In this document: positions 12,822 to 25,800 of the stretch, piece after piece
How positions within the stretch are numbered: position 1 is the first letter of the stretch
Layout: each line of letters starts with the position of its first letter
DNA from: Eumeta japonica
Lineage: Eukaryota > Arthropoda > Insecta > Lepidoptera > Psychidae
DNA: 64,000 nt
NCBI GenBank assembly: GCA_005406025.1
Contig: BGZK01001447.1
Coordinates: 62,001-126,000, forward strand
Direction: 5' to 3'
The notes under the pieces: generated by a model
What the model was told of the DNA's origin: nothing
The model's database searches: none
What the model saw: only the letters and a program-made list of their open reading frames with translations
Translations under genes and position numbers: made by a program

Positions 12822-15417
12822 CTCACTACCATCCTGCTGGGCATTGCATTTGCTGATGTTGAGCGTAGCCGAGATGAAGTCGTTCTGAACGTCCACCACT
12901 AAGAAGGCACTCACTGGTCGAACTATCTATTGAGATAAGAAAATTAATGATATTTCTTATATTTGTCCTCTAAATATATATAAATTGTATAATACTGTTT
13001 TATATCAAGCATTTCTTTAATAAGGATTTTAAATTTGTATAAGAGTGTATCATCAGAGCCCTTAATGAACATGGACATACACAGCCTTTTAGATGGATTT
13101 GTGAGATTATGCAGTCAACTAAAATGTTAACAATTTATTTTTCTTATTTGCATTGGATTTATATTGATTTCTTTTTCTCAAACATTTCTAAATTTTTTTC
13201 TTACATATATTAATATTTCATAAATACATTGTAAAGAGAAAGTTAAGATGTCAATTTCATTAAACTAGTCTTAAGAAATACTCTATGTCTCAGCTTATAC
13301 ATCCACATGGCCTATTTTTGTAGTGAAAAAGTTCTAACAACTACAGTAAGATGCTGTATGACATGATGCTATGGAAATAGCCAAAGTAAACTAATATGTC
13401 AGTTTCGATATTCAATAATTTTTGTACCTTTTTGACTGCGATTTGCAGGCAGCAGAGCTAAGCTTTTTCATATTCATCAACCCATTGTTATGTGGACACG
13501 CTTAAGATTGGTATCCAAGAATGATATCCCAAGAATATAATGGCATTAACAAACTCTAATTTCTCATGTTGTAATAAAACAGTCTGGTACTGTTTTATTA
13601 TGACATGATAAATTAGAGTTTACCAATGTTTTAAATTATAAGGTTAAAATTTCATATATTTTCTTTTCTTCTCCTCAAAAGTGGGTTATTTAGAGTAACC
13701 CATATTTCAATTTTGGAGATAGTGATATAAAAATGATTTGAGTTTTGCTATATATTAGTTGCATCAACTACTAATTAATATAGGTGATCGAACATGATAG
13801 AGATATTGAAAGGAGAGTAAATGTAGGCAATGAAGTGAATGGGGTCTTGCTTGCTATTATGAACTGTAAGTGTAAGTATCTTTAGCTATTCATAATGGGG
13901 TCCTGATCCCTACGCTTATCTAATAAGTAAAAGTCGCCTATGGTCAAAGAAAAATGAAAGTACAATTAATGTGGTAGATATGAGATCTCTGCATGTGTGG
14001 GGTCTCTTTGAAAAATAAGTATAGAAACAGTGATGTCAGAGAGGGCCATACATTGAAAGAAGATATAAAAACTAAAGTAGAAAAAAGCATGTTGCAGTGA
14101 CTTGATCATCTAGAAAGGATGAATGAAAGTACACTTAGAAAACAAATCCATAAAGTGAATGTGCGTGTTGAAAAGGTTGGCAAGAGTTGGCCTAGAAAAT
14201 CCAATACAGACTAAATTAGTGGCACATTAAAAAAGGGTCCAATTTTAAGCACCAATATGAATGATGAGCTCGCATGAAAAGATTGATGGATGTAAATAAA
14301 GAGTGATATGCAAAGATCACACCATGTCTACTCCATATCACCACCACCAATTTATAGGCTCTACACACCCTTCTGGGAAATGGACCTACGCTTTTATTAT
14401 TATTGTCAACTTTTAAATCCTACTAATGAAATTTTTCAGGTAATCATTTAGGTTTGAATTGTTTTCCTTGCTTAAATTTCATATTCTGAATCCATAGTAT
14501 TTTTGATATTCTAAATTCTAAATTTTGTATACTTTTCTTACTATAAAAGTTCAAAGAAATAGAATCAAAGTTTAATAGCTTGGTTGTTAAATTTACACAT
14601 TAAAATCAAGACATTATTCCTCCTCAATAATATTTAAATCTTGCTTACAGAGTTAGAAACACTAGCGTACTCCAATAGGGAGACAACTAACTTAATCAGG
14701 GTTTAGGATTGTATAGATGATATTAATTTTTATAATCAATTTATTCAGGCAGTTAAAGTAAATGAACCTAAGATAATGAAAACAAATGCATTGATTAAGC
14801 AAAATCTTACCACTTTAATCCAGTGATTCCAACAGAAAGCAAATTCTTCTTTATCAATAAATCCATCATCATTTTTGTCAAAAACTTGGAAAATATGCTT
14901 AGCACGTTCTTCAGACAAGGGATAGATATGCCCTTTATCGTTACGAAATATAGCCTTGCAGACTAAACGAAATTCTTCCAAATTCAACTTTCCATCACTA
15001 CGAAAACAATAATAGGATTAAGTATAGAAATGTTAGTCTGAATTTTGCTTAGAAAAGTGAAGTTTTCATTAAAGATTAATTACAATTATTCATTAAAAGG
15101 ATTATTTCAAACATTTACATCTACTATATAGTAAGTAATACTATTTTGAGCATATAAATATTACCTGAACAGAAGTAAATTTATGTTTATAAAAATTGTA
15201 ACCGTTAATTTTTTTTTATTTATATATTTTCTGTTAAAAAGTTTTATAAAAAAGTTTGTACGCACCCATCCTTATCGAAAGTCTCATAGCAGGCGTCCAT
15301 TTCTGACCAGCAGGAGTCTTCCACTGGCGTGCCGTTAGCAACCTCAGTCATCCTTGGTTGGATCGAAATGACGCGGTCGCCGTCGCTACGCGCCGTTTTA
15401 AATAAGTCCAGCTTCAT
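12822..15417 (-). CDS. Naam: Nicotinamidase with N-terminal EF-hands, first three coding exons (3' partial)
   Basis: Three minus-strand exons join in frame: 15266-15417, 14811-14997 and 12822-12926, with AG acceptors and GT donors (GTGCGT, GTAAGA, GTGAGT). They give 148 residues from the ATG at 15417. Residues 48-59 and 91-102 form two complete 12-residue EF-hand loops with Asp/Asn at positions 1, 3 and 5, Gly at 6 and Glu at 12. Residues 118-130 (PVSAFLVVDVQNDF region) are the first strand of an isochorismatase-family hydrolase; Asp125 matches the catalytic Asp of nicotinamidases. The EF-hand plus isochorismatase fusion is the known architecture of insect Naam, which deamidates nicotinamide to nicotinic acid for NAD salvage. 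The metal-site His residues and nucleophilic Cys lie in later exons that I could not find between 1 and 12821. Intron 12927-14810 carries two decayed LINEs. Identity is strong by architecture; completeness is unknown. Confidence 0.85.
12930..13700 (-). mobile_element. LINE 3' fragment in a Naam intron, homologous to the 39.4-41.4 kb LINE
   Basis: Blocks of this intron align in order and orientation with 39478-40205. Examples are the stretches starting 'tcctctaaata' (12967 and 39478), 'ctgaacatg'/'atgaacatg' (near 13065 and 39585), 'gtctcagc' (13288 and 39809), and 'caacaaactctgatttctca' with one or two changes (13550 and 40083). The two copies are old and independently decayed. A snap-back palindrome (13551-13621) interrupts the homology. 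Confidence 0.65.
13551..13621. repeat. 33-bp inverted repeat (3 mismatches), 5-base spacer
   Basis: Arms 13551-13583 and 13589-13621. The left arm continues the LINE homology shared with 40083 onward; the right arm does not, so the right arm is the newer inverted copy. Confidence 0.95.
13785..14400 (+). mobile_element. Decayed LINE C-terminal region in a Naam intron, opposite to the gene
   Basis: Plus-strand frames give ERRVNVGNEVNGVLLAIMN, then KKACCSDLII-like, ENKSIK, KIDGCK/VICKDH and HPSGKWTYAF. These match in order the C-terminal part of a LINE ORF very common in lepidopteran genomes (often read as '...ERRVNAGNKVNGAL...' and '...YPSGKWA'). Every frame is broken by stops. The same family is present at 21042-21149. 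Confidence 0.6.
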
Positions 15418-18400
15418 TTTACCTAAGTTAGTATTGCTTTGTCTAACCTAACTCAAACCAACCTCTCTTACGCAATACTTGATTCATCATGACTTGACCT
15501 AACATGTTTGATTGGAAAATATTATTCAGTCGTTCAGTCTTATAATGAATCACTTTACCCCAAATACTAGTTGAACTTTTCAAGAAATAGTTCGGCGACC
15601 AAAACTAAGTCTTCGACTGACATTTTTACAGGTTGACAGATTGACATTTAAATATGAAACAGGAAATGTCTATTCGAAATTCGAACCCAAAGTTTTCATG
15701 TACTATTAACATTTTGGTCTACGGTGGGAGCGGTGGGGGGGCTTGGTTTGTATATTATTATTACGTATGCTTTCAATTTTTTATTGTATTAAAAAATCGG
15801 ATTTATTTTGATGAGAGTAGAATAGTATTAGCGTTGCGTTATAACGATATAGTTGTTTTTACTCCACAAAAATTTCCCATTTTTTTATGTAATTTCCGTC
15901 TGCCCTGTAAGCACAAACATGCCCTTGTCTTTGCGATTCCATTAAATGAGTTGTAAATGTACCATTTCAGTATAATGATTTTAATTAAATTTGTAAACAT
16001 TTTATGTAACAAACTTCTAATAAAGGAAATACTACAAATTTAAAATCATATTAAAAGCCTTATTTTTTTAATTCACAATACCTAATATTAGTTAATGGTT
16101 ATGAACATACATATTTAGGTTAAGGATTATTTTAAAGGAGGTACTTGGCATTATCAGATATAACAAATTTTAATAACATTTTAAAAAATACCAAATTAAC
16201 AGATTTTAAAATTTTGGAAGATAAATATATAGAGTGTTGAAGCTTTAATAAATATTTTTAGTATAAACTTTTAATATGGGCCTTTTAAACAAGAAAATTG
16301 TCATTAGTTTTGGACTCCCTATCTTTTTGTACAAGCAAACACAAGTAAATCCTAAACCTCCATATAACTAGATATGAGAATTTTTGCAACTTTTATTCAA
16401 TACAGAAATTACATCTGGAGTTTCATGAATCGAAAATTAATCTGTTCATCAAATCAATTACATTTAGCAAAGTTGATTTACGTCAGTCCGTAAAACACTA
16501 ATTTCCTTAACAAGAATAATATTATATTAATTAAAATTATAAATATTGTTTTTTAAACATTTTCACCCTTTTATACTTTTTATTAAAATAAGATTTAATA
16601 CATTCACCTAGTTCCCTCTGTCAGTTAAAGTAAAAAGAAAAGTGAAAACTCGCTGATGTAATATTTAAACGCTCTTTAAGCCTTTATATATTTATTCACA
16701 AAACACTAACGATTGCACAGAGTTCATTTTTATTTATGGTTTAATAAGTTTTGATTACTTATAAAATTTTCTTTTTTTTTTTGAAACTTTAAGTTAAAGG
16801 AATTGAATATGTAAAGCTAGATCATGTTTATGGTGACGGATTGCATTTATTTTTAAACCTATACTTTATACTTCATTTATACATTAAGGAAAACTTATAA
16901 GACTGAATTTTTCGATGCACGCGCAAATCGATATTTAAATCGACATCACGAAGTTCGCGCAAATGCCAACATCTATATAGACACAAAGTTCGCACGTATA
17001 CCCATATCTAATTCCATACCATGTAGAATTGATTGGTTGATGTCTTTCAAGTTTTGCAGAACGGGCTACGAACGAAGAAAAAGTAAGGATATCTTCTATA
17101 TATCTTTACGTACGTATGGGAACTGATAACTATATTTAAGATAGTTCTTCAAATATTTTTGAATTTAGGTACATATGCTTTATGTCAATACAAATAAAAC
17201 ATTTTTATATACAATTATATACGTGTGGGTGTGTTTTTCATTAATTTAAGGTAGTGTTATTTACGAAAAATTTGTTGGAAATACTACTGGTAAAAGTGAT
17301 TTTATATTATACTTAAGTCTTTTAATTATATTTGTATATTTTACGTTCATTGGGATATTGACTATTTTTGGGAAAGTGTTTTGATTCGCGCATAAGTATT
17401 TTACATAGCTCTGAATATTAACTATTACTTCTTAAAACGTTCATAAGCTTTAAAAATCATATTTTTAAATCCTCTTTCTAATTTTGTTCCAAAACACCAA
17501 TACCTTGTCACGTGACGTCAAATGTTTACAAACACGGGTAAACTGATAGGGTAATTTAAAGTTTTTTTGCAGTTATTGCTGTATAATATGAATTCTAAGT
17601 TTTATAAGTGTTATGCGGTGCGCAGTTTGCAAGTACATACTACAATCAGAACAACTGAAAAGCTATTTATTCACGTTCTACATTCGGCAAATAACAGAAA
17701 AATGAGGCTTCGGTGTACCTACCCGTAGGAATCCGGCACTTGTAGTGACGCAATCAAAAATGTATTTTTATAAAGATTATTCCGATGTAAGTTCTAATAA
17801 TACCAGTTGTTTATTTTTCATACATTCATGTAATTTAGGGAAAAAAAATGTAAATTTGAAGTTGGCAATAAACTAAACAAACTTGAAAATGTTTCTTTCA
17901 GTTGAAAGTTGAAAATCATATAAATTTTTCAATCATTTAGTTTGAGTTTATAAATACCTAAAATTACGGTGATTTATTATTCGATTACCTAAATAATAAA
18001 TATCGGTATATTACTTCATGACGGTCTTCACATTTCTTAATTCAGCAGAACAAAAGTTACTAATTGTGGCGAAGAAAGTGGTCACTGTAAAACAATCAAT
18101 TTCGGAAAATTTGAACTATTTGCCTCAATGAATCCACTTTTTGAATGGAAAATAATTTTTTATATGTAAAATATTAAGAAAATTACGTAAAATAATGAAA
18201 AATATTGTAATTTTCAGTATTTATTTCATAGAAATTAACACTCTACATTCAAATTACATTTTTATTTGAATTCAGTTATTATCCCTGTATTGTCGATATG
18301 TAGATATTATTTTTAGTCTAAATTATTAGTTTAAATTATTATTAGATATAACATTATTATTTAATAAATTGTTTATTTTTATTATGTATTTTTACTATAT

Positions 18401-19198
18401 CTATTGATTGTATATACAGATATATAAAACATTATTTGATTTTATGCACTTGTTTTTGCAAACGTAGAGTACTGGCATGCGGGATGAAATTTTTGATTTT
18501 TGTTTTGTTACACCGAAAAAGTATAACTTTTACGTGTATAAATAAATATACCTACATGATTTTTTTTATATTCTTATTGTTTAACACCTCAAGATTTTTT
18601 TACATACAAAAGCAGTTACAATTTTTTTTAGATGTTTTGCCTTACTCTAATTTTTTTCTTTTGTGAAATTAGTTTCGTGAAATTTTATTAAATATATGCA
18701 CAGACATAAATTTTCAAGCTAATTTGGTCACCTCAGTTAATTCTTGCCACTGTGTCGGCCTCTAAGGGGATTAATTTAATACTGCTGTGTTGTTATAGAT
18801 AATAAAAAATTGTGTAAATAACTACTATAAATAATAAAATAAAGATGACATTTGTGGAATCATTCACGAACCATGTTAAAAAAATGATAAATATAATTTT
18901 AATACTAGCTCAAAATCAGAGAGCAACTCTCTCGGAATATTATTCTAGACTGTGATTGACAATTATTGACAAACTACAGAAAATTGCTACGACGAGGTTA
19001 CGAAGAAAACAATAATTAGCGTCTTACCATACGTTTATCATTTATCGTGTAACACATAAACATATAATTTAAAAACTCATGTGATGTTAAAGAATTCTCT
19101 TTGCTTATTTTGTGTATAGTTATTGACATCTGTATCTCTTATGGAATATTCATCATTGTTTTTATTTACCGGCGCTTTTTTGTAATTTTTTATCAAAT
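15418..19198. other. Divergent intergenic region between Naam and Chtop
   Basis: Strongly AT-rich. It must hold both 5' UTRs and promoters, but I see no clear TATA or initiator near either ATG. The 100-codon frame from 15654 is low-complexity and hydrophobic; I do not call it a gene. Confidence 0.5.
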
Positions 19199-19824
19199 AT
19201 GGTTATCGAAGAAATATATGGTATTAATGCAACAAACATTTCCTTGAATGAGCGTTTTACAATTCTACAATCAGCAGGCGTCGGAACCCCGAGATGGAAG
19301 CAGTCAAACGTGTCAATAAATCAGAGTTCCCCAAGAAACAAGAAGTTACTTGAACAAGCTGCTAGAAGATTTGAAGCCTTGGCTAAGCGAGTAAGAACAT
19401 TTAAATATTTAATGCAACTTCCGATTTTGTGTATTTTGTTGTTGTTTAGGCTCTATTCTTTAAATGGTATTAATTTCCAAAATTTCATAGTCTTAACAAA
19501 AAATATTCAATATTTATGTTTTATACATGAATCTGGTATGCGTTACTTAAATGGTGAGTTTAAACTAATCACAATTCTTTGCAACAATTACAGAGAGCGC
19601 TTCGTGAACGCCTAGGTGTCCCGTGGCGACGAGGTCAGCTGCGCAGATTCGGCAGTGAATCTAATTTAACAAATATGTTTCGTTCCAGTAGCTATAACAA
19701 TATGAATCAGGTGGGAGTAAAAGACAGGCTTTGGTTGGGCTCAAATGGCAACTTAAGGTAATCATTTGTTAAAGGGACGGATAAAGATCAGCTTCTTTTG
19801 GCCCATTGGAAAATTCATATAATG

Positions 19825-19859
<35 letters not shown>

Positions 19860-22800
19860 ATAGTATTTAAATAAAAATGCTAGGTTTTTAAAAGGTATAT
19901 TAAATATGGAAAACTGAAAAAAATAACTACACTAAACTATCTGTTACAAATCTTGTTTATATTTCTCTTTTGCTTTCACTGACTGGATTGTTATTGGACC
20001 ATTCAGGAGCAGCACACTCAATTGCGTTTTAGTTTGAGTTTGATCGTGGCATCGATATCCCAAGCAGAGATGCAACATGAGCACAACAATCAACAATTTT
20101 GCTACCAACTTTGCACTGACAACATCGTTCAGTGTTTCGATTATGACTTGTACCACTTCTTATCAATGTATTATATATTTTTGTACTTATACATTATGAT
20201 CTCAATTGGAATCAAACAGCTAGGGAATCTTCTTGATGTGCATAAATAGAGTATATTCCAGTTTAATTAGGGTATTTGGTGAGTGTATGATCTACATTGT
20301 TTAAGCTGATACATACCAACCCTTAAATATCATAGGTCTTTCCATGTTAATTGTGGGAAATCTGGAAGATCAAGGGTCATTTAACAGAGTCTGTATTGCT
20401 CTTTTCTTGTGCAGCCATTTTCTTCAACTTTTTTTGTAAATAATTAGGCTTCTTGACTAAATCTACCATACGCTGAGCAATTATATTGTCATTCTCAACA
20501 TTCTTAATATGCTGGGAAGCATTAAAAATTACACATAATTTTAAATACTCTAAACATATACAAAACTATGTAAAATAATAGCTAAAACATCTTTGACAGT
20601 GCACATGTATAAGTTTAATTAAATGCTATTTTGTTCCAAAGACTTTGATGCTTTTAATGCATCAAAACAAATTAATGCTAGTTTGGAAGCTTATTTATTG
20701 TAGTAAGAATTATATTAGTGCATAATGCACTTTTCAGCTATTTTTAAACCAGAGTTAGAAAAAAAATTATCAAATTTTTTAATTTTTTATGTGATCTGAA
20801 ATTTTTATTTCATTGTTGTTTTAGAATAAACGCAAAAGTCATACCTAAAGGTAACATGAAGACAATAATATGGCTTTAATAAAGACTTAAAATTTTCGTG
20901 ATTATGATGGACTAAAAAAGGCTGTTTTTTACCCGTCCTCCTTTCAAAGTTGAGGAGGGTCAGAATAAAAATTGATATATTCACTTTTACAATTTTTTTG
21001 TTATGTAAACAAATAGTAATATATAAATATATTATTTCACACCTATTTTCCAGAAGGGTAGGCATAGACTATAGATTTACAAATGATATGATCTTTGCAT
21101 ATCTCCCTTGCTTTATTGACATCCATTGATCTTTTCTTCATCGCTAATCAATCTTATGTAAATAGCAATATTATTATATTCAGATAAATAGGAGACTATT
21201 TTTGTTTTTAATGCAGTTTGTTTTCACATTTATTTTTAATGCAGAGATAAATTTATTCTGATAATTTGAATACAAAATTTGTCCAAATCATGTTATTTTT
21301 TAAAATTTCAAAACATAGACTTGTTTTGAAATTCACATCCTCTTAAAAAAGATAAAAAAAAAAATGATCTCGTCAGAAAACGTCGTATTCAGGTAATTGA
21401 AACAAAGGCTGATATATCCATTTCTATTTATTAAATACTTAGTTAATGCAAAAAGGTATAATGTATTTAATTACACTCTCAATAGAGTGAATCCCCATTA
21501 CTATACATCTGAGAAAATAAAAAAATGTGAGACAAAATAAATTAAAGAAATAAATGAAACTACATTCAACTACCTATTTAAATAATTGTTTTAACAGACT
21601 TTGAAAACTACTTATTGGTTGCTTGAGAAGTTATTAAAAAATTATGTTAATACCGAGTTTTAATATATAATGAATTTAATAATATTCATATAAAATTTAT
21701 GTTGTGACACATAATAAATAGGTATTTCATATATATTTCATTATGCTTTTCAGTCGATCTTCATCGTTTGGAAATTTGGCACAAACGGCATGGCGTGCGC
21801 GGAGGGCCCCGCGCCGCCGAGGCATTGGCCGAGGTCGCATCAGGTAAGTCACTTTATCTTTGATAATTAAATTTATTGGTGTATTGTTTTTTACCACCAA
21901 CTCATTTTAAATATTTGAACTTTTAAGCACATTTGCATTATCAGTCAGATATGTTTATAAAATAAGTCACTAGTGAGTTCAGCAATTATTACAATTATAT
22001 TTAGTGATTATGTGGTAATAAACAATTATAATTTTTATTTAACCTATTTTTTTTGTTTCTTTTATGTACTTTTGTAAACCTTATGTAAAGAAAATTGTTT
22101 AAATTCAATCAAATTTCCTAGTCTAAGGTCAGTGCAAGACATGTGATTTAATAAATCATTTTTTTTTTTCACTAGGGGTATGGGACGCGGGCGCGTGGCT
22201 CGCGTGGCGCAGAGGCCGGCGCGCGCCCGGTCCGTGACACGCGGACGCGGGAGCGTAGCGCGGGGTCGCGGCAGCGCACTGCGGGGTCGCGGGCGCGGAA
22301 CCCGTCCACAGGTGTCACAGAGAGGTCGAGGCAGAGGTCGGGGAGGTGAGGAATCTTTTGATATTTGCATGTAACTTGTGAAGGCAAATTATTACTTAGT
22401 ACTATATGTATTGTATAGATATAGAAAACTTGGATTTGGTAAGTGTGACGGACCAGGCGCGAATGGAACGTTTAACGACGCGCTTTTTATGTTTGCTTTG
22501 CTGTTCGGCTGACTATCTTTTAGGAGCGGCGTCTCGCCAATTTAGGTTGTTGAAATGATAACTCTAAACACTAGGTGTCTATACAAGTGCAGAGTTTCAC
22601 TTCTGATATGCCAACACGTATGCAATATACTATAGCAGTATGCAGACTGTAATGCAAGGAATTCTTTGCAAGATTTGATGCAGCATGCAGCTGGGCTTAT
22701 ATACTATTTTCCGAACTTTTCAGATTTGTCCTTCAAATCAGTAGGTCTGATTTTAAAAACTATTGATATTGATTTATATGTATATTTCATTATAAAACTA

Positions 22801-25800
22801 TATGAAAAAATGATATTTTGTATGTAGAAATTATGAGTATGAAACTTGTTTATATAACTATGCCGATTGTAATAAAATAACTTATATGTTCACGCCATAT
22901 GCACGTTGGCATGTGCAGGGAATTTTTTCATGAACAGTAAGTAAAACTGTAATTAGTACTTTTATATACATGTATGTATATTTTTGTAGACCTTTTTTCA
23001 AACTATTGCAGGGGCCATACTGCCCATCAGTATGTTATTTCAGAGCGAGTTTCAAGGGCCTTAGCTTTCCCGTTGGCCCAGTATGGGCTAAAGACTGTTT
23101 GTGACCTTAATTGCCAATGCATTGACTTTGAATCGAAGGCTTAATCTGCTCTCCTAAGTATAGAAGACGGTTAAAATAAATTAACTATTTCAAGATTCGA
23201 ATCTTTTATCACCGGGATTTGATTCGGAGACAACACCCTTCATAAAATTCAGTAGCAATTGTCTGTTATAAAATATTATTTCTTGTCTAATTTTCATTTT
23301 AATTTGTTTAGCGACACTTCTAAATACACAGCCCTCAGTGTTCCTTCTAGCAATAGCAGAGACAGGCAATAGTAAATTTTTTTTTGGTCAATGAGTTGGT
23401 TATGAATTTTATCTATATGTAATTACATATTAAAGCATGTACAACAGAATTGTAACTTTGGGGTTTAATTTAAAAATAAATTAGTAATTAATTAATTAAT
23501 TAATTAATTAAAAAGAAAATTGTTAAGTACATCACATAATGTTTTAAATGAAAGAGAACATCATGAAAAATGGAAATAGGCATTTATGTATAACTATAAA
23601 ATGCAAGGCTTTGGATAGATATTATAGAAAACATGAAATTCAAGTATTTCTCTCTTATTTCAAAATCTAATGAGGCTACAATAAAAAAAATGAACATAAG
23701 AGTTCACTCAAAGTTTATGCTAAAATGAAATACGTCCATGAAAAAAATGTATTTAAAATAAGTTGTATAATTTTATTAAAAGCTAGTAAATTCAATTTTA
23801 ATGGCTGGTGAATATATTCCATTTATTCACTGCTGGAATTACATTCCAGTTCTAGAACTGGAAGCTCTAAAAAGTGATAGTTCCGGAAAGTGATACTTTT
23901 TATGGGAGGATTTTGAGATTCTGATCCACAGATGAGAATTTCAATGTCCTCTTTGGGAACAGTGTCCCGCTTGCTTTTGGGTATCGTTGGGTATCAGATA
24001 AGAGTGAGATATACACTTCTTGTTTTTATTGTTCTCATTATCTGTGGTTGCATGCGCTGCGGTCAGGCGACGTGACCATCACTGAGTACACCTGTTTTTC
24101 CTTACTGCTTTGAAAGAGAACAATGAGACAACGAGACCAAAGAGACAAATAGAAAATATTAAAATAATATTTTCTATTCAAAATTTCATTATTTTTTGTT
24201 ACTGCTCATAAATCACATATATAACCTCATTAAAATGTAAAATAATTAAAAAAATAACCTTACAATTATCCTATGTGCTCCTGATGTTCTATATTCATCT
24301 CATTCTCTCTTAGGTTACTTTTCTGAAGTTTCAACCGTGTGTGAATTGCACACTCAGATTTTTTTTACAATAACTTTGTTTTCATATAAAACAAACAAAT
24401 TTGGATCAAATTAAAAAAAATAAGAACAGTTTATAATGCTATTTTTATTAATATTCAATCATCTACACGTGAGTCTGACTTCCTTCTTGTTGTTCTACTT
24501 TAATTTTTTTCATCACATACATTACTTAAATTTAAGACTATGTGAACAACTTATTGTAATATCCCACTGTATAAAGTAAAGAAAAAAAAAATAAAAATTT
24601 ACATAAACTAAATATGTGGCGCCAACTATTGGCATGAAAAGGTAACACTTCGCCTGCGCCTAAAAAATTCGAGCAAATGACATTTCTGGAATGTAATTCT
24701 TCAGTTTATTGTCTTTTTAATTAAAATCTAAGTAATTAAAATAGAATTTGAGTAAAACTGAAAGCGAAAATAACTCTAAAAATAATTTCATACATTTTAT
24801 TCAGTTTATTCGTAAAATCCAGTAATTTCAAAAATAGAAAACTCTCAAATCACATCTAGAACATTCGGAGTGACGATTCGAGAATCCCGCCAGTTAAGTA
24901 TATAAGCAGGCACACTTGGCGCTGCGAGTCAATCTTCTTTTCAAACGCTTATAGTAAACATCGAGATATAAAGTGAAAGTAAAAGCTTTATACTGTCAAT
25001 TGCTGAGTAAATTATTCAATAACGTTCTTTATTGTGATTGTAAGTGAGAGTTGTTATTTTTATCATTGAGTAAAGCATCTAAGTGAATATTTGAGTTGTA
25101 AGTGAAACAAATCTCTGTGAGTGAAATACGGATCTGAGGGGCTCCTCCTCGAGCCATAATCTATTCCTGTGAGTGAGCTTACATCCCGTGGGGCTCATCC
25201 TCGAGCCAGAATCTATTCCTGTGAGTGAGTTTACATCCTGTGGGCTCATCCTCGAGCCATAATCTATTTCTGTGAGTGAGTTTACATCCTGTGGGGCTCA
25301 TCCTAGAGCCAGTATCAATCTTTTCTTGAGCAAATCAGCTATTGGTGACTTCTAGACGAGAAACTCACCGTATTCAAGGCCTGGTTTATCTTTTCACCTT
25401 GCAAGGTAGCGGCAAGCTCCCTTGTGGTACACTTCTGAGAAAATCACCCACCCAAGGCTTGGTTTACGGGTTCAACTTGTCTAGCACTTGCAAGTTCCCT
25501 TGAATACATTCTAGAAGTCTTCCTCTTTACTTTTCAGCTTCTTTTCAGAGTCTAGTTGGGTTTCAGCTACGAGAGACTTCACTGAATCCAGAGTATTATA
25601 ACCACGCAATTGAGTGTCCAGAGGGTTAACGTCAAAGAGTATTGCTTCCAATGCCTATTTTTGAGATCATAAAGTGGTAATCGTATTTGTGCGTTCAAAT
25701 CATTAACTTATAACTTTAATTTTGTAAATTGGGTTTGTGATAAATAAATCTAAGAAAAACGGACTCTCTATCTCTTATCTTTTAACACCCACCTTATGGC

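Larger units (their letters stand above)
24615..25787 (+). mobile_element. Solo-LTR-like block in Chtop intron 4
   Basis: The block begins TGTGGCGCCAAC and could end ..TTTTAACA. It contains a TATA box (24899), an initiator-like TCAATC 30 bases later, a tandem-repeat leader, and AATAAA at 25743. That promoter-leader-polyA order is expected of a long LTR. There is no gag-pol, so it would be a solo LTR or a leader remnant. I did not find a target-site duplication at these borders, so the ends are tentative. It lies in the same orientation as Chtop and could disturb splicing or add a promoter. Confidence 0.4.

Noticed and set aside
22062..22387. Long Arg/Pro-rich minus-strand frames opposite Chtop exon 4
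   Set aside because: They are the antisense shadow of the GRG-repeat coding exon; the plus strand has the correct splice sites and family match.
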